Source: a bacterium GBS-1 (GTDB taxonomy: Bacteria > Synergistota > GBS-1). Taken from it: a stretch of 64,000 bases of DNA. Numbering within the stretch: the first letter of the stretch is position 1; the number at the start of each line of letters is the position of its first letter. Position numbers and translations under genes: made by a program. The notes beneath the pieces are model-generated. The model was not told the DNA's origin. It searched no databases and saw only the letters and a list, made by a program, of their open reading frames with translations. Positions 54,575 to 63,465 of the stretch are shown in pieces. The DNA is taken from assembly GCA_001443005.1 (NCBI GenBank), contig LEKQ01000005.1:128809-192808 (forward strand), read 5' to 3'.

Positions 54575-55372
54575 TTGAGTTATGAGGGTATAGCTTTGAC
54601 GGTTGCTGGTTCAGACTCAAGCGGAGGGGCTGGCATTCAGGCTGACTTGAAAACCTTCGCTGCCTTTAATGTGTATGGGGCTTCTGTTATCACTTCGATA
54701 ACCGCTCAGAACACAACCGGTGTTTTTGCGGTCTTCGATATACCTCCTGATATGGTTGGCAAGCAGTTCGATGCTGTCGCTGAGGATTTGGAAATAGGTG
54801 CGGTTAAGATAGGCATGCTTTCAAGCAGTGAGATAATGAGGGTTATTGCTGATAGGATAAAGAAATATGGCATAGAAAAAGTTGTACTTGATCCCGTAAT
54901 GGTCGCTAAAAGTGGAGCCCCCCTTATAAAGGAGGACGCTATTGAAACCCTGAAGGAAGTTATGATACCCTTATCCTATGTGATAACTCCGAATATCCCT
55001 GAGGCGGAAATAATAACGGGTATGAAGATAGAAAGCCCCCTGGACATGAAGGAGGCTTCTAAACGAATATTCTCGCTTGGAGCGAAGCACGTTTTGCTTA
55101 AAGGTGGACACTTGAAGGGGTATTCGAAGGTTATCGACATATTGTTTGATGGCAAGAGCTTTTTCGTATTTCAGGCTGATAAGATAGAGACGAAGAACAC
55201 GCATGGGACGGGTTGCACGTTATCCTCCGCAATAGCTGCTGGGCTCGCTAAGGGAAAAGATGTCTATAGGGCGGTTTCAGACGCTGAGAAGTATATCAAC
55301 ATGGCTATAAAGGAAGCCCCTAAGAACATAGGGCACGGTTTTGGCCCTCTTTACCATAACGTGAGAATATGA
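54575..55372 (+). CDS. thiD: ThiD, HMP/HMP-P kinase
   Basis: A ribokinase-fold kinase of 265 residues that phosphorylates hydroxymethylpyrimidine twice. TVAGSDSSGGAGIQADLKTF, TAQNTTGVF, VVLDPVMVAKSGAPLI, and the catalytic NTHGTGCTLSSAIAA are diagnostic. TTG start with GGGTGATGAA upstream, 7 nt after cytX. Confidence 0.96.
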   Translation: MSYEGIALTVAGSDSSGGAGIQADLKTFAAFNVYGASVITSITAQNTTGVFAVFDIPPDMVGKQFDAVAEDLEIGAVKIGMLSSSEIMRVIADRIKKYGIEKVVLDPVMVAKSGAPLIKEDAIETLKEVMIPLSYVITPNIPEAEIITGMKIESPLDMKEASKRIFSLGAKHVLLKGGHLKGYSKVIDILFDGKSFFVFQADKIETKNTHGTGCTLSSAIAAGLAKGKDVYRAVSDAEKYINMAIKEAPKNIGHGFGPLYHNVRI

Positions 55373-56154
55373 GCGAGATAGAGGAGCTTAAAGAGGTCTT
55401 AAAGAAGGTTAAAGAGCGTGAGCCTGTGGTCGTTCAGATAACCAATTTTGTCTCCGCTTCCTTTCAGGCTGACTGTACGCTTGCGGTAGGTGCCCACGCT
55501 ATAATGCCCGTTAGCTCCTTAGAGATAGGAGATATTCTTTCTCGAGCTGATGCCCTTCTTCTTAACATTGGTACGCTGGATGAGATCAGGGAGAAGAGCA
55601 TCCTAAAGGGGTTTAAAATGGCTAAGGAAAGGGGGATTCCCGTTGTTTTGGATCCCGTGGGTTGCGGAGTTTCCCCCTTCAGGCGAGAGCTTACGCTTAA
55701 GCTTTTGGTTGAGGGGGGGGTAAGCTTGGTTAAGGGGAATTACGGTGAGATAATATCCCTTTACGGTAGGAGTGGGCTAATGAAAGGTGTTGATTCTGAT
55801 CTTAAGCTTAATGGCGTGAGCTTTGAGGATGTTGTCAAGGAGCTTTCCTCTATATACTCTTGCGTTTTCGTGGCCACAGGTAAGGTGAATTATATCTCTG
55901 ACGGGAAAAGCTCCTTAAGTCTTCCTGGAGGCGAAAGGGTAATGAGGTATGTTAGCGGCTTAGGTTGTTCCTTAGGTTCCGTGATGGCCTCCTTTTTGAC
56001 GGTATTAAGTCCGCTTGATGCCTCCCTTTATGCTCTAAAGCTCTTTTCTGAGGTTTCTCGGAGGGCTTGGGCTAAAAGCAGGGGGCCAGGTAGCTTTAAG
56101 GTGAGTTTCATAGATGAGCTTTATCTTTTGGGGAGGGGTGAAGATGAAGATTGA
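55369..56154 (+). CDS. thiM: ThiM, hydroxyethylthiazole kinase
   Basis: ThiM phosphorylates hydroxyethylthiazole for salvage. Markers: VVQITNFVSASFQADCTLAVGAHAIM, read here as VVQITNFVSASFQAD and LAVGAHAIMP, DPVGCGVSPFRREL, VKGNYGEI, and the C-terminal SGLGCSLGSVMASFL active-site region (the Cys-containing GLGC motif). 261 residues, coupled to thiD by 4 nt. Confidence 0.92.
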   Translation: MSEIEELKEVLKKVKEREPVVVQITNFVSASFQADCTLAVGAHAIMPVSSLEIGDILSRADALLLNIGTLDEIREKSILKGFKMAKERGIPVVLDPVGCGVSPFRRELTLKLLVEGGVSLVKGNYGEIISLYGRSGLMKGVDSDLKLNGVSFEDVVKELSSIYSCVFVATGKVNYISDGKSSLSLPGGERVMRYVSGLGCSLGSVMASFLTVLSPLDASLYALKLFSEVSRRAWAKSRGPGSFKVSFIDELYLLGRGEDED

Positions 56155-56782
56155 CTTAAGCTTATATGTGATTACCGATGAAAGGATAGCTGGAAGAAGT
56201 CACCTTGAGATTGCCAAGGAGGTCCTTGAGGGGGGCGCTAAGGTCATTCAGCTCAGAGACAAGGTCAAAACTGATAGGGAGATGTTCACTATAGCTAGGG
56301 AGATGGCCAAGCTTTGTCATGCGTATGATGCCTATCTCATAGTTGACGATAGAGTTGACGTCGCTTTGGCTAGCGGTGCTGATGGAGTTCACCTTGGGCC
56401 GGAGGACCTTCCGGTCTATGAGGTTAGGAAGATCGTTCCAGAGAACTTCATAATAGGAGCCACGGTTCATAGCGTTGAGGAGGCCTTGAGGGCTCAAGAG
56501 GAGGGAGCAGATTACGTGGGTGCGGGTAGCGTTTTCCCCACATCGACCAAAGGTAGGGAGATAACCTTAATAGGCTTAAGCGGGGTAAAGGAGATAGCTT
56601 CTTCGATAAACATTCCCGTTGTGGCTATAGGTGGGATAAGGATCGAGAACCTAAAGGATCTTTTCCAAGCTGGAGCGTCCGGTGTGGCCATTTGCTCCTT
56701 TATACTTTCCCAGAAGGATATAAGGGAGGCAACTCAAGCGTTAAAGGGGGAGATAAGGAGGTTACTTAATGAGCGCTCTTAA
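56144..56782 (+). CDS. thiE: ThiE, thiamine-phosphate synthase
   Basis: ThiE joins HMP-PP with thiazole phosphate to give thiamine phosphate. LSLYVITDERIAGRSH, VIQLRDKVKTDREM, YLIVDDRVDVALASGADGVHLG, GATVHSVEEALRA, YVGAGSVFPTSTKG and VVAIGGIRIENL are standard. I used the ATG at 56144, after GGGGAGGGGTG, not the longer frame from 56114. It overlaps thiM by 11 nt. With no thiC or thiG in the operon, the route is salvage. Confidence 0.95.
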   Translation: MKIDLSLYVITDERIAGRSHLEIAKEVLEGGAKVIQLRDKVKTDREMFTIAREMAKLCHAYDAYLIVDDRVDVALASGADGVHLGPEDLPVYEVRKIVPENFIIGATVHSVEEALRAQEEGADYVGAGSVFPTSTKGREITLIGLSGVKEIASSINIPVVAIGGIRIENLKDLFQAGASGVAICSFILSQKDIREATQALKGEIRRLLNERS

Positions 56783-57929
56783 GGGTAAAGCTTGGAGATT
56801 TGTGCTTCTTTTGGGGTTCGTTAGCCTTCTTTCCGATATGACCTATGAGGGAGCAAGGAGCATTACGGGACCCTTTCTTGCCACGCTTGGGGCCACTGGT
56901 GCTGTAATTGGCTTTGTTTCGGGGTTAGGCGAGCTTGTGGGTTATGGGTTGAGGTTAATCTCTGGATATCTAAGTGATGTCACCAAGAGGTATTGGGCCT
57001 TCACGATCTTTGGCTATATTGTGAACTTGTTCTCCGTTCCTTTGCTTTACTTCGCTGGGAGCTGGCCCTTTGCATCCTCTTTAATAATCGCTGAGAGGGT
57101 TGGTAAGGCGATCAGGACGCCCGCCCGAGACGCTATGCTTTCTCATGCTGCCTCTCAGCTAGGAAGAGGGTGGGCCTTCGGAGTTCACGAGGCTTTGGAT
57201 CAAGTAGGTGCCCTGGCAGGACCTCTTATAGTTGGTCTTGTTCTTTACCTTAAGGGAGGTTATAGGGAGGCCTTCGCTTGGCTCGCTGTCCCAGCTATTT
57301 TAGCTGTTACCCTTCTTATATTGTCTAAGCTGCTTTATCCAACCCCTCGAGATCTTGAGGTTAAGGTGAGCTCCTTAAGCTATGATAAGTTACCGAAAAG
57401 CTTTTGGCTTTACCTGGGAGCAGTTTCCTTGATCGCTTTCGGTTATATTGACTACCCCTTGTTAGCCATGCATGCCGTTAAGGCAAAGGTAATTTCGCCA
57501 AGCTTTATCCCCTTTCTTTACGCTTTGGCTATGGGGGTTGATGCCGTAGCGGCTTTAGCTTTGGGGTATCTTTTCGATCGTTTCGGTCTTTACACCTTGG
57601 CTTTATCGGCTCTAATCTCATCTTTATTCGCTCCGCTTGTCTTTTTCGGAGGGTTGCTTTCGCTTTTATTGGGCGTCTCTTTATGGGGGATCGGTATGGG
57701 GGCTCAGGAATCTATACTGAGGGCAGTGATTGGCGGAATGGTTTCACCGGAAAGGAGGGGATCAGCTTACGGTATCTTTAATTCTCTTTACGGAGTATCT
57801 TGGTTTATGGGTAGCGCACTGCTTGGTTTCCTGTATGATAGATCCGTAGCCTCAATGGTTGCTATATCGGTTTTCGCTCAGATCCTTTCGATTCCGTTGA
57901 TTTTATACCTAGCAAAAGGAAGGCGTTAA
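56769..57929 (+). CDS. Major facilitator superfamily transporter
   Basis: A 386-residue protein with about 11-12 membrane helices and the MFS loop motif (GYLSDVTKRYWAFTIFG, GYLFDRFGLYTL). YEGARSITGPFLATLGATG near the N-terminus resembles MFS members of the YfkF/quinolone-type families. The substrate is unknown; overlap of 14 nt with thiE places it in the thiamine operon, so export or import of a thiamine-related compound is possible. Confidence 0.8.
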   Translation: MSALKGKAWRFVLLLGFVSLLSDMTYEGARSITGPFLATLGATGAVIGFVSGLGELVGYGLRLISGYLSDVTKRYWAFTIFGYIVNLFSVPLLYFAGSWPFASSLIIAERVGKAIRTPARDAMLSHAASQLGRGWAFGVHEALDQVGALAGPLIVGLVLYLKGGYREAFAWLAVPAILAVTLLILSKLLYPTPRDLEVKVSSLSYDKLPKSFWLYLGAVSLIAFGYIDYPLLAMHAVKAKVISPSFIPFLYALAMGVDAVAALALGYLFDRFGLYTLALSALISSLFAPLVFFGGLLSLLLGVSLWGIGMGAQESILRAVIGGMVSPERRGSAYGIFNSLYGVSWFMGSALLGFLYDRSVASMVAISVFAQILSIPLILYLAKGRR

Positions 57930-57965
57930 GTTTTTGAGGTAAGCCTGGTTAAGGGGGTAAAAAGA

Positions 57966-59816
57966 ATGTATGGTTATGCGGGTAAGCTATTGTATGTGGA
58001 TTTAACGTCTGGGGGCTTTAAAGAGGTGACTTTGGACAAGTCCTTCGCTCGAAATTACATGGGAGGACCTGGCTTTGGCGCAAAGATCCTATATGAGGAA
58101 CTTAAGCCTGGGGTTGACCCCCTTTCGGAAGAGAGCGTTTTAGTGGTAGCTGGAGGACCGCTTTGTGGTCTTCCTTTCATGGGTTCTGGAAGAACCACGT
58201 TCATAGCCAAGTCTCCTCTTACCGGTGGTTGGATGCATAGCAACATGGGGGGTAGCTTTTCCGCCAGCATGAAGTTTGGGGGTTATGATGCTATCGTAAT
58301 AAAGGGTAAGGCTAAGGAGCCAGTGATTTTAAAGATCGACAATGGAAATGTGGAGATGATCCCCGCTGAAGAGCTTTGGGGCAAGGGGGCGATAGAGGCT
58401 CAAGAGCTGTTTAAAGAGAGGCAAGGAAAAGATTACGATACCTTTGCCATAGGTCCGGCCGGAGAGAACCTCGTTAGATATGCCTGTATATTGGGTAGTG
58501 GAGCGAGGGCCGCTGGTAGAGGTGGCTTAGGAGCTGTTATGGGAGCTAAAAGACTGAAGCTCGTTGCGATAAGGGGTAGGGGGAAGGTGGAGGTTGCGGA
58601 TAGGCAAGCCTTTGAAGAACTCAGGAGAAGCTTCACAAGCGCTATCACGCAAAAGTTAGCTAACTACACGAAGTATGGAACGCCATTCTTAGTTAACATA
58701 ATAAATGAAGTTCATGGTGGTTTAGGAACTCGGAATTGGCAGGAGGAGGTTTTTGAGGGGGCTAAGGGGATATCCGGTGAGACCTTCAGGGAGAGGCATT
58801 TCATCAGGAACACGGCCTGTTTCGCCTGTCCTGTTGCTTGTAGCAAGGTTTTTAAGTCGCTTAGAAACCCGGAAGTTACTTCTGAGGGACCCGAATATGA
58901 ATCCATTTACTCTCTGGGTTCCATGTGTGGCATAGATGATGCCAGCGTTCTCATAGAGGCTGACAGAAAGTGCGATGAATGCGGACTTGACACGATATCC
59001 GCTGGCGTTTCGATAGCCTTCTTGATGGAGTGTTATGAAAAAGGCATTCTCTCCAAAGGTGATCTAGATGGTATAGATGCTAGGTTTGGCAACGGTGAGG
59101 CTTTACTAGAGCTTTTAGACAAGATAGCCAAGAGGGATGGGATAGGTGATCTTCTCGCTGAGGGGACCAAGAGGATGGCTGAGAGGATCGGAAAGGATAC
59201 CTGGAAGTTCGCTATGCACGTTAGGGGGTTGGAGCTACCTGGCCACTCACCTCGAGTTTTAAAGGTAATGGCGATAGGTTATGCTTTATCCAATAGGGGT
59301 GGTAGTCATCATGATCCGAGACCAGGTCCGGAGTATGCCATGCCTCCTGAGGAAAAGAAAAAGATAGAGGGGAAAGCAAAGCTCAACTATGAGATAAACC
59401 TCTGGACGACGATAGGAGACTCTCTTATCACTTGTCACTTCGCTGAAAATGTTTTGGGTACCACCTTGAATGAGAAGCACCTTACCTTGATTAACTCCGT
59501 TACAGGTTTTGCACTATCTTTAGAGGAGCTGAGAAACATCGCTCACAGGATCTATACCCTTGAGAGATGTTTCAACATAAGGGAGAAGAGGCTCGCTAAG
59601 GAAGAGGATACACTGCCTTGGAGGATACTCAATGAAAGGATTCCCAATGGGCCAGCGGCGGGTTTTGGCGTTACTTCGGAGGAGCTAGAGGTGATGCTTA
59701 AGGAGTCTTACCTTTTGAGAGGATGGGATGAGCGCGGTATACCTCGAGCTGAGGAGCTTAAGCGCCTTGGTCTTGACTTCGCTATCGATGATATGGAATC
59801 GGTTAGGAGGGGGTAA
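57966..59816 (+). CDS. Second aldehyde:ferredoxin oxidoreductase
   Basis: A 616-residue AOR with the pterin-binding AGRGGLGAVMGAKRLK and GPLCGLPFMGSGRTTF segments, cluster Cys motif C285-x2-C288-x3-C292 in TACFACPVACSK, and the fourth ligand region IGDSLITCHFAENV. It is clearly related to, but distinct from, the AOR at 49621; it lacks adjacent AorA and AorC genes and is instead followed by an alcohol dehydrogenase. Electrons would go to free ferredoxin. ATG with GGGGG upstream. Confidence 0.9.
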   Translation: MYGYAGKLLYVDLTSGGFKEVTLDKSFARNYMGGPGFGAKILYEELKPGVDPLSEESVLVVAGGPLCGLPFMGSGRTTFIAKSPLTGGWMHSNMGGSFSASMKFGGYDAIVIKGKAKEPVILKIDNGNVEMIPAEELWGKGAIEAQELFKERQGKDYDTFAIGPAGENLVRYACILGSGARAAGRGGLGAVMGAKRLKLVAIRGRGKVEVADRQAFEELRRSFTSAITQKLANYTKYGTPFLVNIINEVHGGLGTRNWQEEVFEGAKGISGETFRERHFIRNTACFACPVACSKVFKSLRNPEVTSEGPEYESIYSLGSMCGIDDASVLIEADRKCDECGLDTISAGVSIAFLMECYEKGILSKGDLDGIDARFGNGEALLELLDKIAKRDGIGDLLAEGTKRMAERIGKDTWKFAMHVRGLELPGHSPRVLKVMAIGYALSNRGGSHHDPRPGPEYAMPPEEKKKIEGKAKLNYEINLWTTIGDSLITCHFAENVLGTTLNEKHLTLINSVTGFALSLEELRNIAHRIYTLERCFNIREKRLAKEEDTLPWRILNERIPNGPAAGFGVTSEELEVMLKESYLLRGWDERGIPRAEELKRLGLDFAIDDMESVRRG

Positions 59817-59818
59817 AT

Positions 59819-60982
59819 ATGGTTTGGAGGTCCTATGGGGTGAGGTTGCCGACGTCGGTTATCTACGGCGTTGGGGCCTCCGCGGCGGTTGGAAGTGAGG
59901 TTAGGGGATTAGGCAAAAGGGCTTTACTGGTCAGTGATAGTGTGATGGTGAAGCTGGGATATGTAGATATAATTAAGAAGAGAATAGAGGCAGAGGGGTT
60001 GGAAGTTATTGTATATCCCAAGGTTGATACGGAGCCTATGGTAGCTCACGTCGAAGAGGGGCTAGAGCTCTATAAGAGTTGGGAGTGCGATTTCTTGGTT
60101 GGCCTCGGCGGTGGAAGCCCCATAGACGTGGCTAAGGCTATAGGAATACTTGTTACCAATGGCGGAACTATCACCGACTACATGGGCCTTAACAAGGTGA
60201 GGAATCCAATTCCACCTGTGGTAGCTATACCTACTACTTCCGGAACCGGTAGCGAAGTGACAAAAAATACCATTATAACTGATACCGTTAAGGATGTGAA
60301 GATGCTAATTAGCAGCGTTCTAATCGTTCCCAAGGTTGCCATAGATGATCCTGAGCTAACGCTCACTATGCCTCCGAGCTTGACCGCTGCCACGGGCTTA
60401 GATGCCTTTACACATGCTTTAGAGGCCTATATCTCTAAAAAGGCTCATCCTTTTACAGATGTCCTTGCGAGGTCAGCTATAAGTAGAATCGCTAAGTATA
60501 TAAGGAGAGCTTGGGCCGTCCCTGATGACATAGAGGCCCGGTCCGAGATGATGTTAGCGGCGTTAGAAGCGGGTATAGCTTTCTCTAATTCATCAGTTAC
60601 CATAGTTCATGGAATGTCTCGTCCTATAGGCGCGCTTTTCCATGTCCCTCATGGTATATCTAACGCGGTTTTACTTCCGGTCTGCATGGAGTTCTGTATG
60701 ATAGGAAGTTTGGAGAAGTTCGCGGATATCGCGAGGCTGATGGGGGAGCCAGTCGAAGGGTTGCCCCTTTGGAAGGCGGCGGAAAGGGCCGTTGAGGCTA
60801 TAAGGCGGCTTTGTGAGGATCTTAAGATACCGAGCATTACGGGTCTCGGTATAGATAGAGAAAAGTTCATAGAGAAGATTCCCAAGATGGCGGAGGATGC
60901 TTTGGCTAGCGGTAGCCCAGCGAACGCTCCTCGCGTTGTCACTAAGGAGGATATTATAGAGCTTTATAAGAGAGCGCTTTGA
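59819..60982 (+). CDS. Iron-containing alcohol dehydrogenase
   Basis: A group III (Fe) alcohol dehydrogenase of 387 residues with GLGGGSPIDVAKAIGI, PTTSGTGSEVTKNTIIT, the metal ligands in GLDAFTHALEAYIS and VPHGISNAVLLP, and HGMSRPIGALFHV. It interconverts aldehydes and alcohols with NAD(P)(H). It starts 2 nt after the AOR stop, suggesting that the pair couples acid, aldehyde and alcohol. Substrate class uncertain. Confidence 0.92.
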   Translation: MVWRSYGVRLPTSVIYGVGASAAVGSEVRGLGKRALLVSDSVMVKLGYVDIIKKRIEAEGLEVIVYPKVDTEPMVAHVEEGLELYKSWECDFLVGLGGGSPIDVAKAIGILVTNGGTITDYMGLNKVRNPIPPVVAIPTTSGTGSEVTKNTIITDTVKDVKMLISSVLIVPKVAIDDPELTLTMPPSLTAATGLDAFTHALEAYISKKAHPFTDVLARSAISRIAKYIRRAWAVPDDIEARSEMMLAALEAGIAFSNSSVTIVHGMSRPIGALFHVPHGISNAVLLPVCMEFCMIGSLEKFADIARLMGEPVEGLPLWKAAERAVEAIRRLCEDLKIPSITGLGIDREKFIEKIPKMAEDALASGSPANAPRVVTKEDIIELYKRAL

Positions 60983-61010
60983 GAGCTCTGTTTGGAATCG
61001 GTGATAGGTT

Positions 61011-61223
61011 TTGGGGATAAAGGTTGTAAGCTATGTTGAGGGAAGAAAGGAATTTAATATACCCTCAGATAGACCGATTAAGGTTAAAGATCTTCTTTAT
61101 ATTCTTTCTATCGATCCTGAGCAGGTTGGCATGATTATGTCTGGAGAGAGAAGTTTAAGCCTTGAGGATGAGGTTTTACCGGGGAGCGAGATAAGGCTCA
61201 TTCCCATAACAATTGGGGGTTGA
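61011..61223 (+). CDS. MoaD/ThiS-like ubiquitin-fold sulfur carrier
   Basis: A 70-residue protein with the beta-grasp fold pattern and a C-terminal Gly-Gly (IRLIPITIGG), the mark of sulfur carriers that are adenylated and thiocarboxylated. After an AOR, such proteins are presumed to serve molybdopterin/tungstopterin synthesis or another sulfur step. TTG start. No MoaE or activating enzyme is in the window. Confidence 0.8.
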   Translation: MGIKVVSYVEGRKEFNIPSDRPIKVKDLLYILSIDPEQVGMIMSGERSLSLEDEVLPGSEIRLIPITIGG

Positions 61224-61249
61224 CGTTATGGACCAGTTTATGTTATTCT
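61220..61249 (+). promoter_or_regulatory. Candidate promoter of the hutP-like gene
   Basis: TTGACG (61220-61225), 18-nt spacer, TATTCT (61244-61249). Transcription would begin only a few bases before the ATG at 61260, and no Shine-Dalgarno motif is present. Confidence 0.45.
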
Positions 61250-61259
61250 CAAAGCAGTA

Positions 61260-61700
61260 ATGAGGGAAGGAAATCTTATAGTGTTTGATATTACTGAAAA
61301 TATAGATGTAGAGCGCGCGGCTATATGGCTTGCTACTTCTCGTAGTGAGGAAGAGGAGATAGTGAAGCGAGCCCTCAAGAAAGTGGGTTTGAAGTTTTGC
61401 GCTTTCGAGATCGGTGGAATGAACGATGATCTGCGCCGAAAGCTTGCGGTACAGGTAGTTGGGGCTTGTTTGAAGCATGGCGTTATAAGAGAGGTCAAGA
61501 GCGAGGTGCATGCCGTTATACATGCCGTTTTAGAGGCCCAAAGAGGACTTTTAGCTGATGCTCCTTTAAGCAGCAGCCTGCTTCTTAAGATCGCCGTGGT
61601 TAACGATGGCCAGTGGGTGGGGGTTTGTATGTTTGGAGAATCGGCTTTTCATCTTTTGACCAATCATAGGAGAATAGGTCTAGGTGTAATGCATCTATAG
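61260..61700 (+). CDS. hutP: HutP-like RNA-binding antiterminator
   Basis: HutP of Bacillus binds L-histidine and Mg2+ and prevents termination in the hut leader mRNA. The 146-residue protein has the family core: GVIREVKSEVHAVIHAVLEAQRG (quoted in pieces: EVHAVIHAVLEAQRG), LSSSLLLKIAVVND, WVGVCMFG and the ending RRIGLGVMHL. The three Mg-ligand histidines of the known structure appear conserved as H84, H88 and H145. As in Bacillus, a terminator and then an operon follow, but the downstream genes are a CoA-transferase and madLM, not histidine catabolism. Confidence 0.78.
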   Translation: MREGNLIVFDITENIDVERAAIWLATSRSEEEEIVKRALKKVGLKFCAFEIGGMNDDLRRKLAVQVVGACLKHGVIREVKSEVHAVIHAVLEAQRGLLADAPLSSSLLLKIAVVNDGQWVGVCMFGESAFHLLTNHRRIGLGVMHL

Positions 61701-61771
61701 GTTCGGTTTTTGGTGATTTTGTGAGAAAGGGATAGGCAAAATTAAATAGGGTTTTCTTTTGGGATATGGGG

Positions 61772-61820
61772 ATAAAGGTGAAAGACCTGAAAAAGCAGGC
61801 CTTTCACCTTTATTTTTAAT
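61772..61820 (+). terminator. Intrinsic terminator between hutP and the CoA-transferase operon
   Basis: Arms 61772-61789 and 61796-61813 (ATAAAGGTGAAAGACCTG against CAGGCCTTTCACCTTTAT, one mismatch), six-base loop, then TTTTAATTT. Placed 24 nt before the next ATG; UAG triplets at 61733 and 61747 precede it. Confidence 0.88.
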
Positions 61821-61843
61821 TTAAAGCTCAAGGGGGGATAAGG

Positions 61844-63055
61844 ATGGAAGGAAAAGCACTTGAGGGAATAAGGGTTCTTGATCTAACTCATGTTCTAGCT
61901 GGGCCTTTCTGTACGATGATCTTAGCTGATCTTGGAGCTGAGGTTATTAAGGTAGAGCCTCCAAGGGGAGATGACTCGAGGGAGTTCGGTCCCTTTGCGA
62001 AGGGGGTGGATGGTAAAGAGTATAGCGGTTACTTTATAAGTATCAACAGAAACAAGAAAAGCATCTGTATCGATTTAAGAAAGGAAGAGGGGAAGGAAAT
62101 ACTGCGTAAGCTCATATCTATTTCCGATGTAGTCGTTGAGAACTTCAGACCAGGAACCATGGAGAAGTTAGGCTTTTCCTTCGAGAACATGAGGAAGATA
62201 AAGTCAGACATTATATACTGTTCTATATCTGGCTTTGGTCACGATGTGCCACCCGAGGGGCAGGGGCGTCCAGCCTACGATATGGTAGCTCAGGCCTATA
62301 GCGGTTTGATGAGCATAACTGGTCCCGTGGGTGGCCCACCTTGCAGGGTTGGAACCTCTGTAGGGGACATAGTTGCTGGGCATCAAGCAGCCATAGCTAT
62401 ACTTGCCGCTTTGTGGTATAGAGAAAGAACGGGTGTTGGGCAGCGAATAGACATATCTATGGTGGATGGTCTTGTGTATATCCTTGAGAACGCTATAGCT
62501 CGCTATACGATGGCTGGAGAGATCCCTCGTCCGCTGGGTACAGCTCACCCCACTATAACTCCTTTCCAAGCCTTTGAAGCTGAGGATGAGTGGATCGTTA
62601 TACCCATAGGAAACGATTCACTTTGGGCGAAGTTCTGCAAGGCCATTGAAAGGCCAGATCTCATAGATGATCCTAGGTTTAAGACCAATCCTCTTAGGAC
62701 CAAAAATAGGGATGAGCTTATTCCTATACTTCAGGAGATCATAAAGGCCAAAAAAGCGCGAGAATGGTTTGAGATATTTGATAGAGAGGGTATTCCCTAC
62801 TCTCCCGTTAACACAATAGATAAGGTTGTCTCTGACCCAATAGTTAACTACAGGAAGATGATAGTGGAGATAGATCAGCCTAACGTGGGCAAGATAAAGA
62901 TCGTTGGTTCTCCCTTCAATCTATCAGAGACGCCGGGTGAGGTAAGGACTAGCGCTCCGATGTTGGGTGAACATACGGAGGAAGTTTTGTTGAACCTGCT
63001 TAAGTTTACTCCTGAAGAGGTTCTTTCTCTTAAGGAAAAGGAAGTAGTCAAATAG
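61844..63055 (+). CDS. Class III (CaiB/BaiF-type) CoA-transferase
   Basis: A 403-residue family III CoA-transferase: LEGIRVLDLTHVLAGPFCTM, EVIKVEPPRGDDSRE, SICIDLRKEEGKEIL, VVENFRPGTMEKLGF, the catalytic Asp in GRPAYDMVAQAYSGLM, and PFQAFEAEDEWIVI. Formyl-CoA, succinyl-CoA and bile-acid CoA transferases are in this family. Next to madLM it might activate malonate or another dicarboxylate as a CoA ester. ATG after AAGGGGGG. Confidence 0.9.
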   Translation: MEGKALEGIRVLDLTHVLAGPFCTMILADLGAEVIKVEPPRGDDSREFGPFAKGVDGKEYSGYFISINRNKKSICIDLRKEEGKEILRKLISISDVVVENFRPGTMEKLGFSFENMRKIKSDIIYCSISGFGHDVPPEGQGRPAYDMVAQAYSGLMSITGPVGGPPCRVGTSVGDIVAGHQAAIAILAALWYRERTGVGQRIDISMVDGLVYILENAIARYTMAGEIPRPLGTAHPTITPFQAFEAEDEWIVIPIGNDSLWAKFCKAIERPDLIDDPRFKTNPLRTKNRDELIPILQEIIKAKKAREWFEIFDREGIPYSPVNTIDKVVSDPIVNYRKMIVEIDQPNVGKIKIVGSPFNLSETPGEVRTSAPMLGEHTEEVLLNLLKFTPEEVLSLKEKEVVK

Positions 63056-63079
63056 CTTAAATGGAAGGGAGTGTTCGAT

Positions 63080-63448
63080 ATGGAAATTTTAGGCTTGGGA
63101 ATCTTGGGAGGGTGTATGATAGCTGGTCTTTTCATGGGCAATCTTCTGGGGAAGCTAGTTGGGTTAAACAGCGATGTAGGTGGTGTTGGTTTTGCGATGC
63201 TTTTCCTCGTTTTTCTGTCTAACTACCTTGAGTTAAAGGGAAAACCCTTGCCTGAGCGCGTTGGGAGGGGCATCGAATTTATAGCTGCCCTATACATACC
63301 GATAATAGTCGCGATGGCTGCTATTCAAAACGTCGTGGCCGCTATTAAAGGAGGAGCGATCCCGATCCTCGCAGGTGGCTTAGCTACTCTTTTATCCTTC
63401 TTCCTGGTTCCCTTGCTAGCCAGGTTAGGAAGTAAAGAAACATCTTAA
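63080..63448 (+). CDS. madL: MadL, malonate transporter small subunit
   Basis: A 122-residue, four-helix membrane protein with LGILGGCMIAGLFMGNLLGKL and VGGVGFAMLFLVFLSNY, matching MadL. With MadM it forms a sodium-dependent malonate importer. I chose the ATG at 63080, with AAGGGAGTG upstream; a GTG at 63071 would be inside that spacing. Confidence 0.88.
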   Translation: MEILGLGILGGCMIAGLFMGNLLGKLVGLNSDVGGVGFAMLFLVFLSNYLELKGKPLPERVGRGIEFIAALYIPIIVAMAAIQNVVAAIKGGAIPILAGGLATLLSFFLVPLLARLGSKETS

Positions 63449-63465
63449 TGGGGAGGGATCTCGTT

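Noticed and set aside
61228-61260. Ten-codon leader ORF overlapping the hutP-like start
   Set aside because: It would have a ribosome site only within the preceding gene and lies inside the candidate promoter; no sign of coding constraint.
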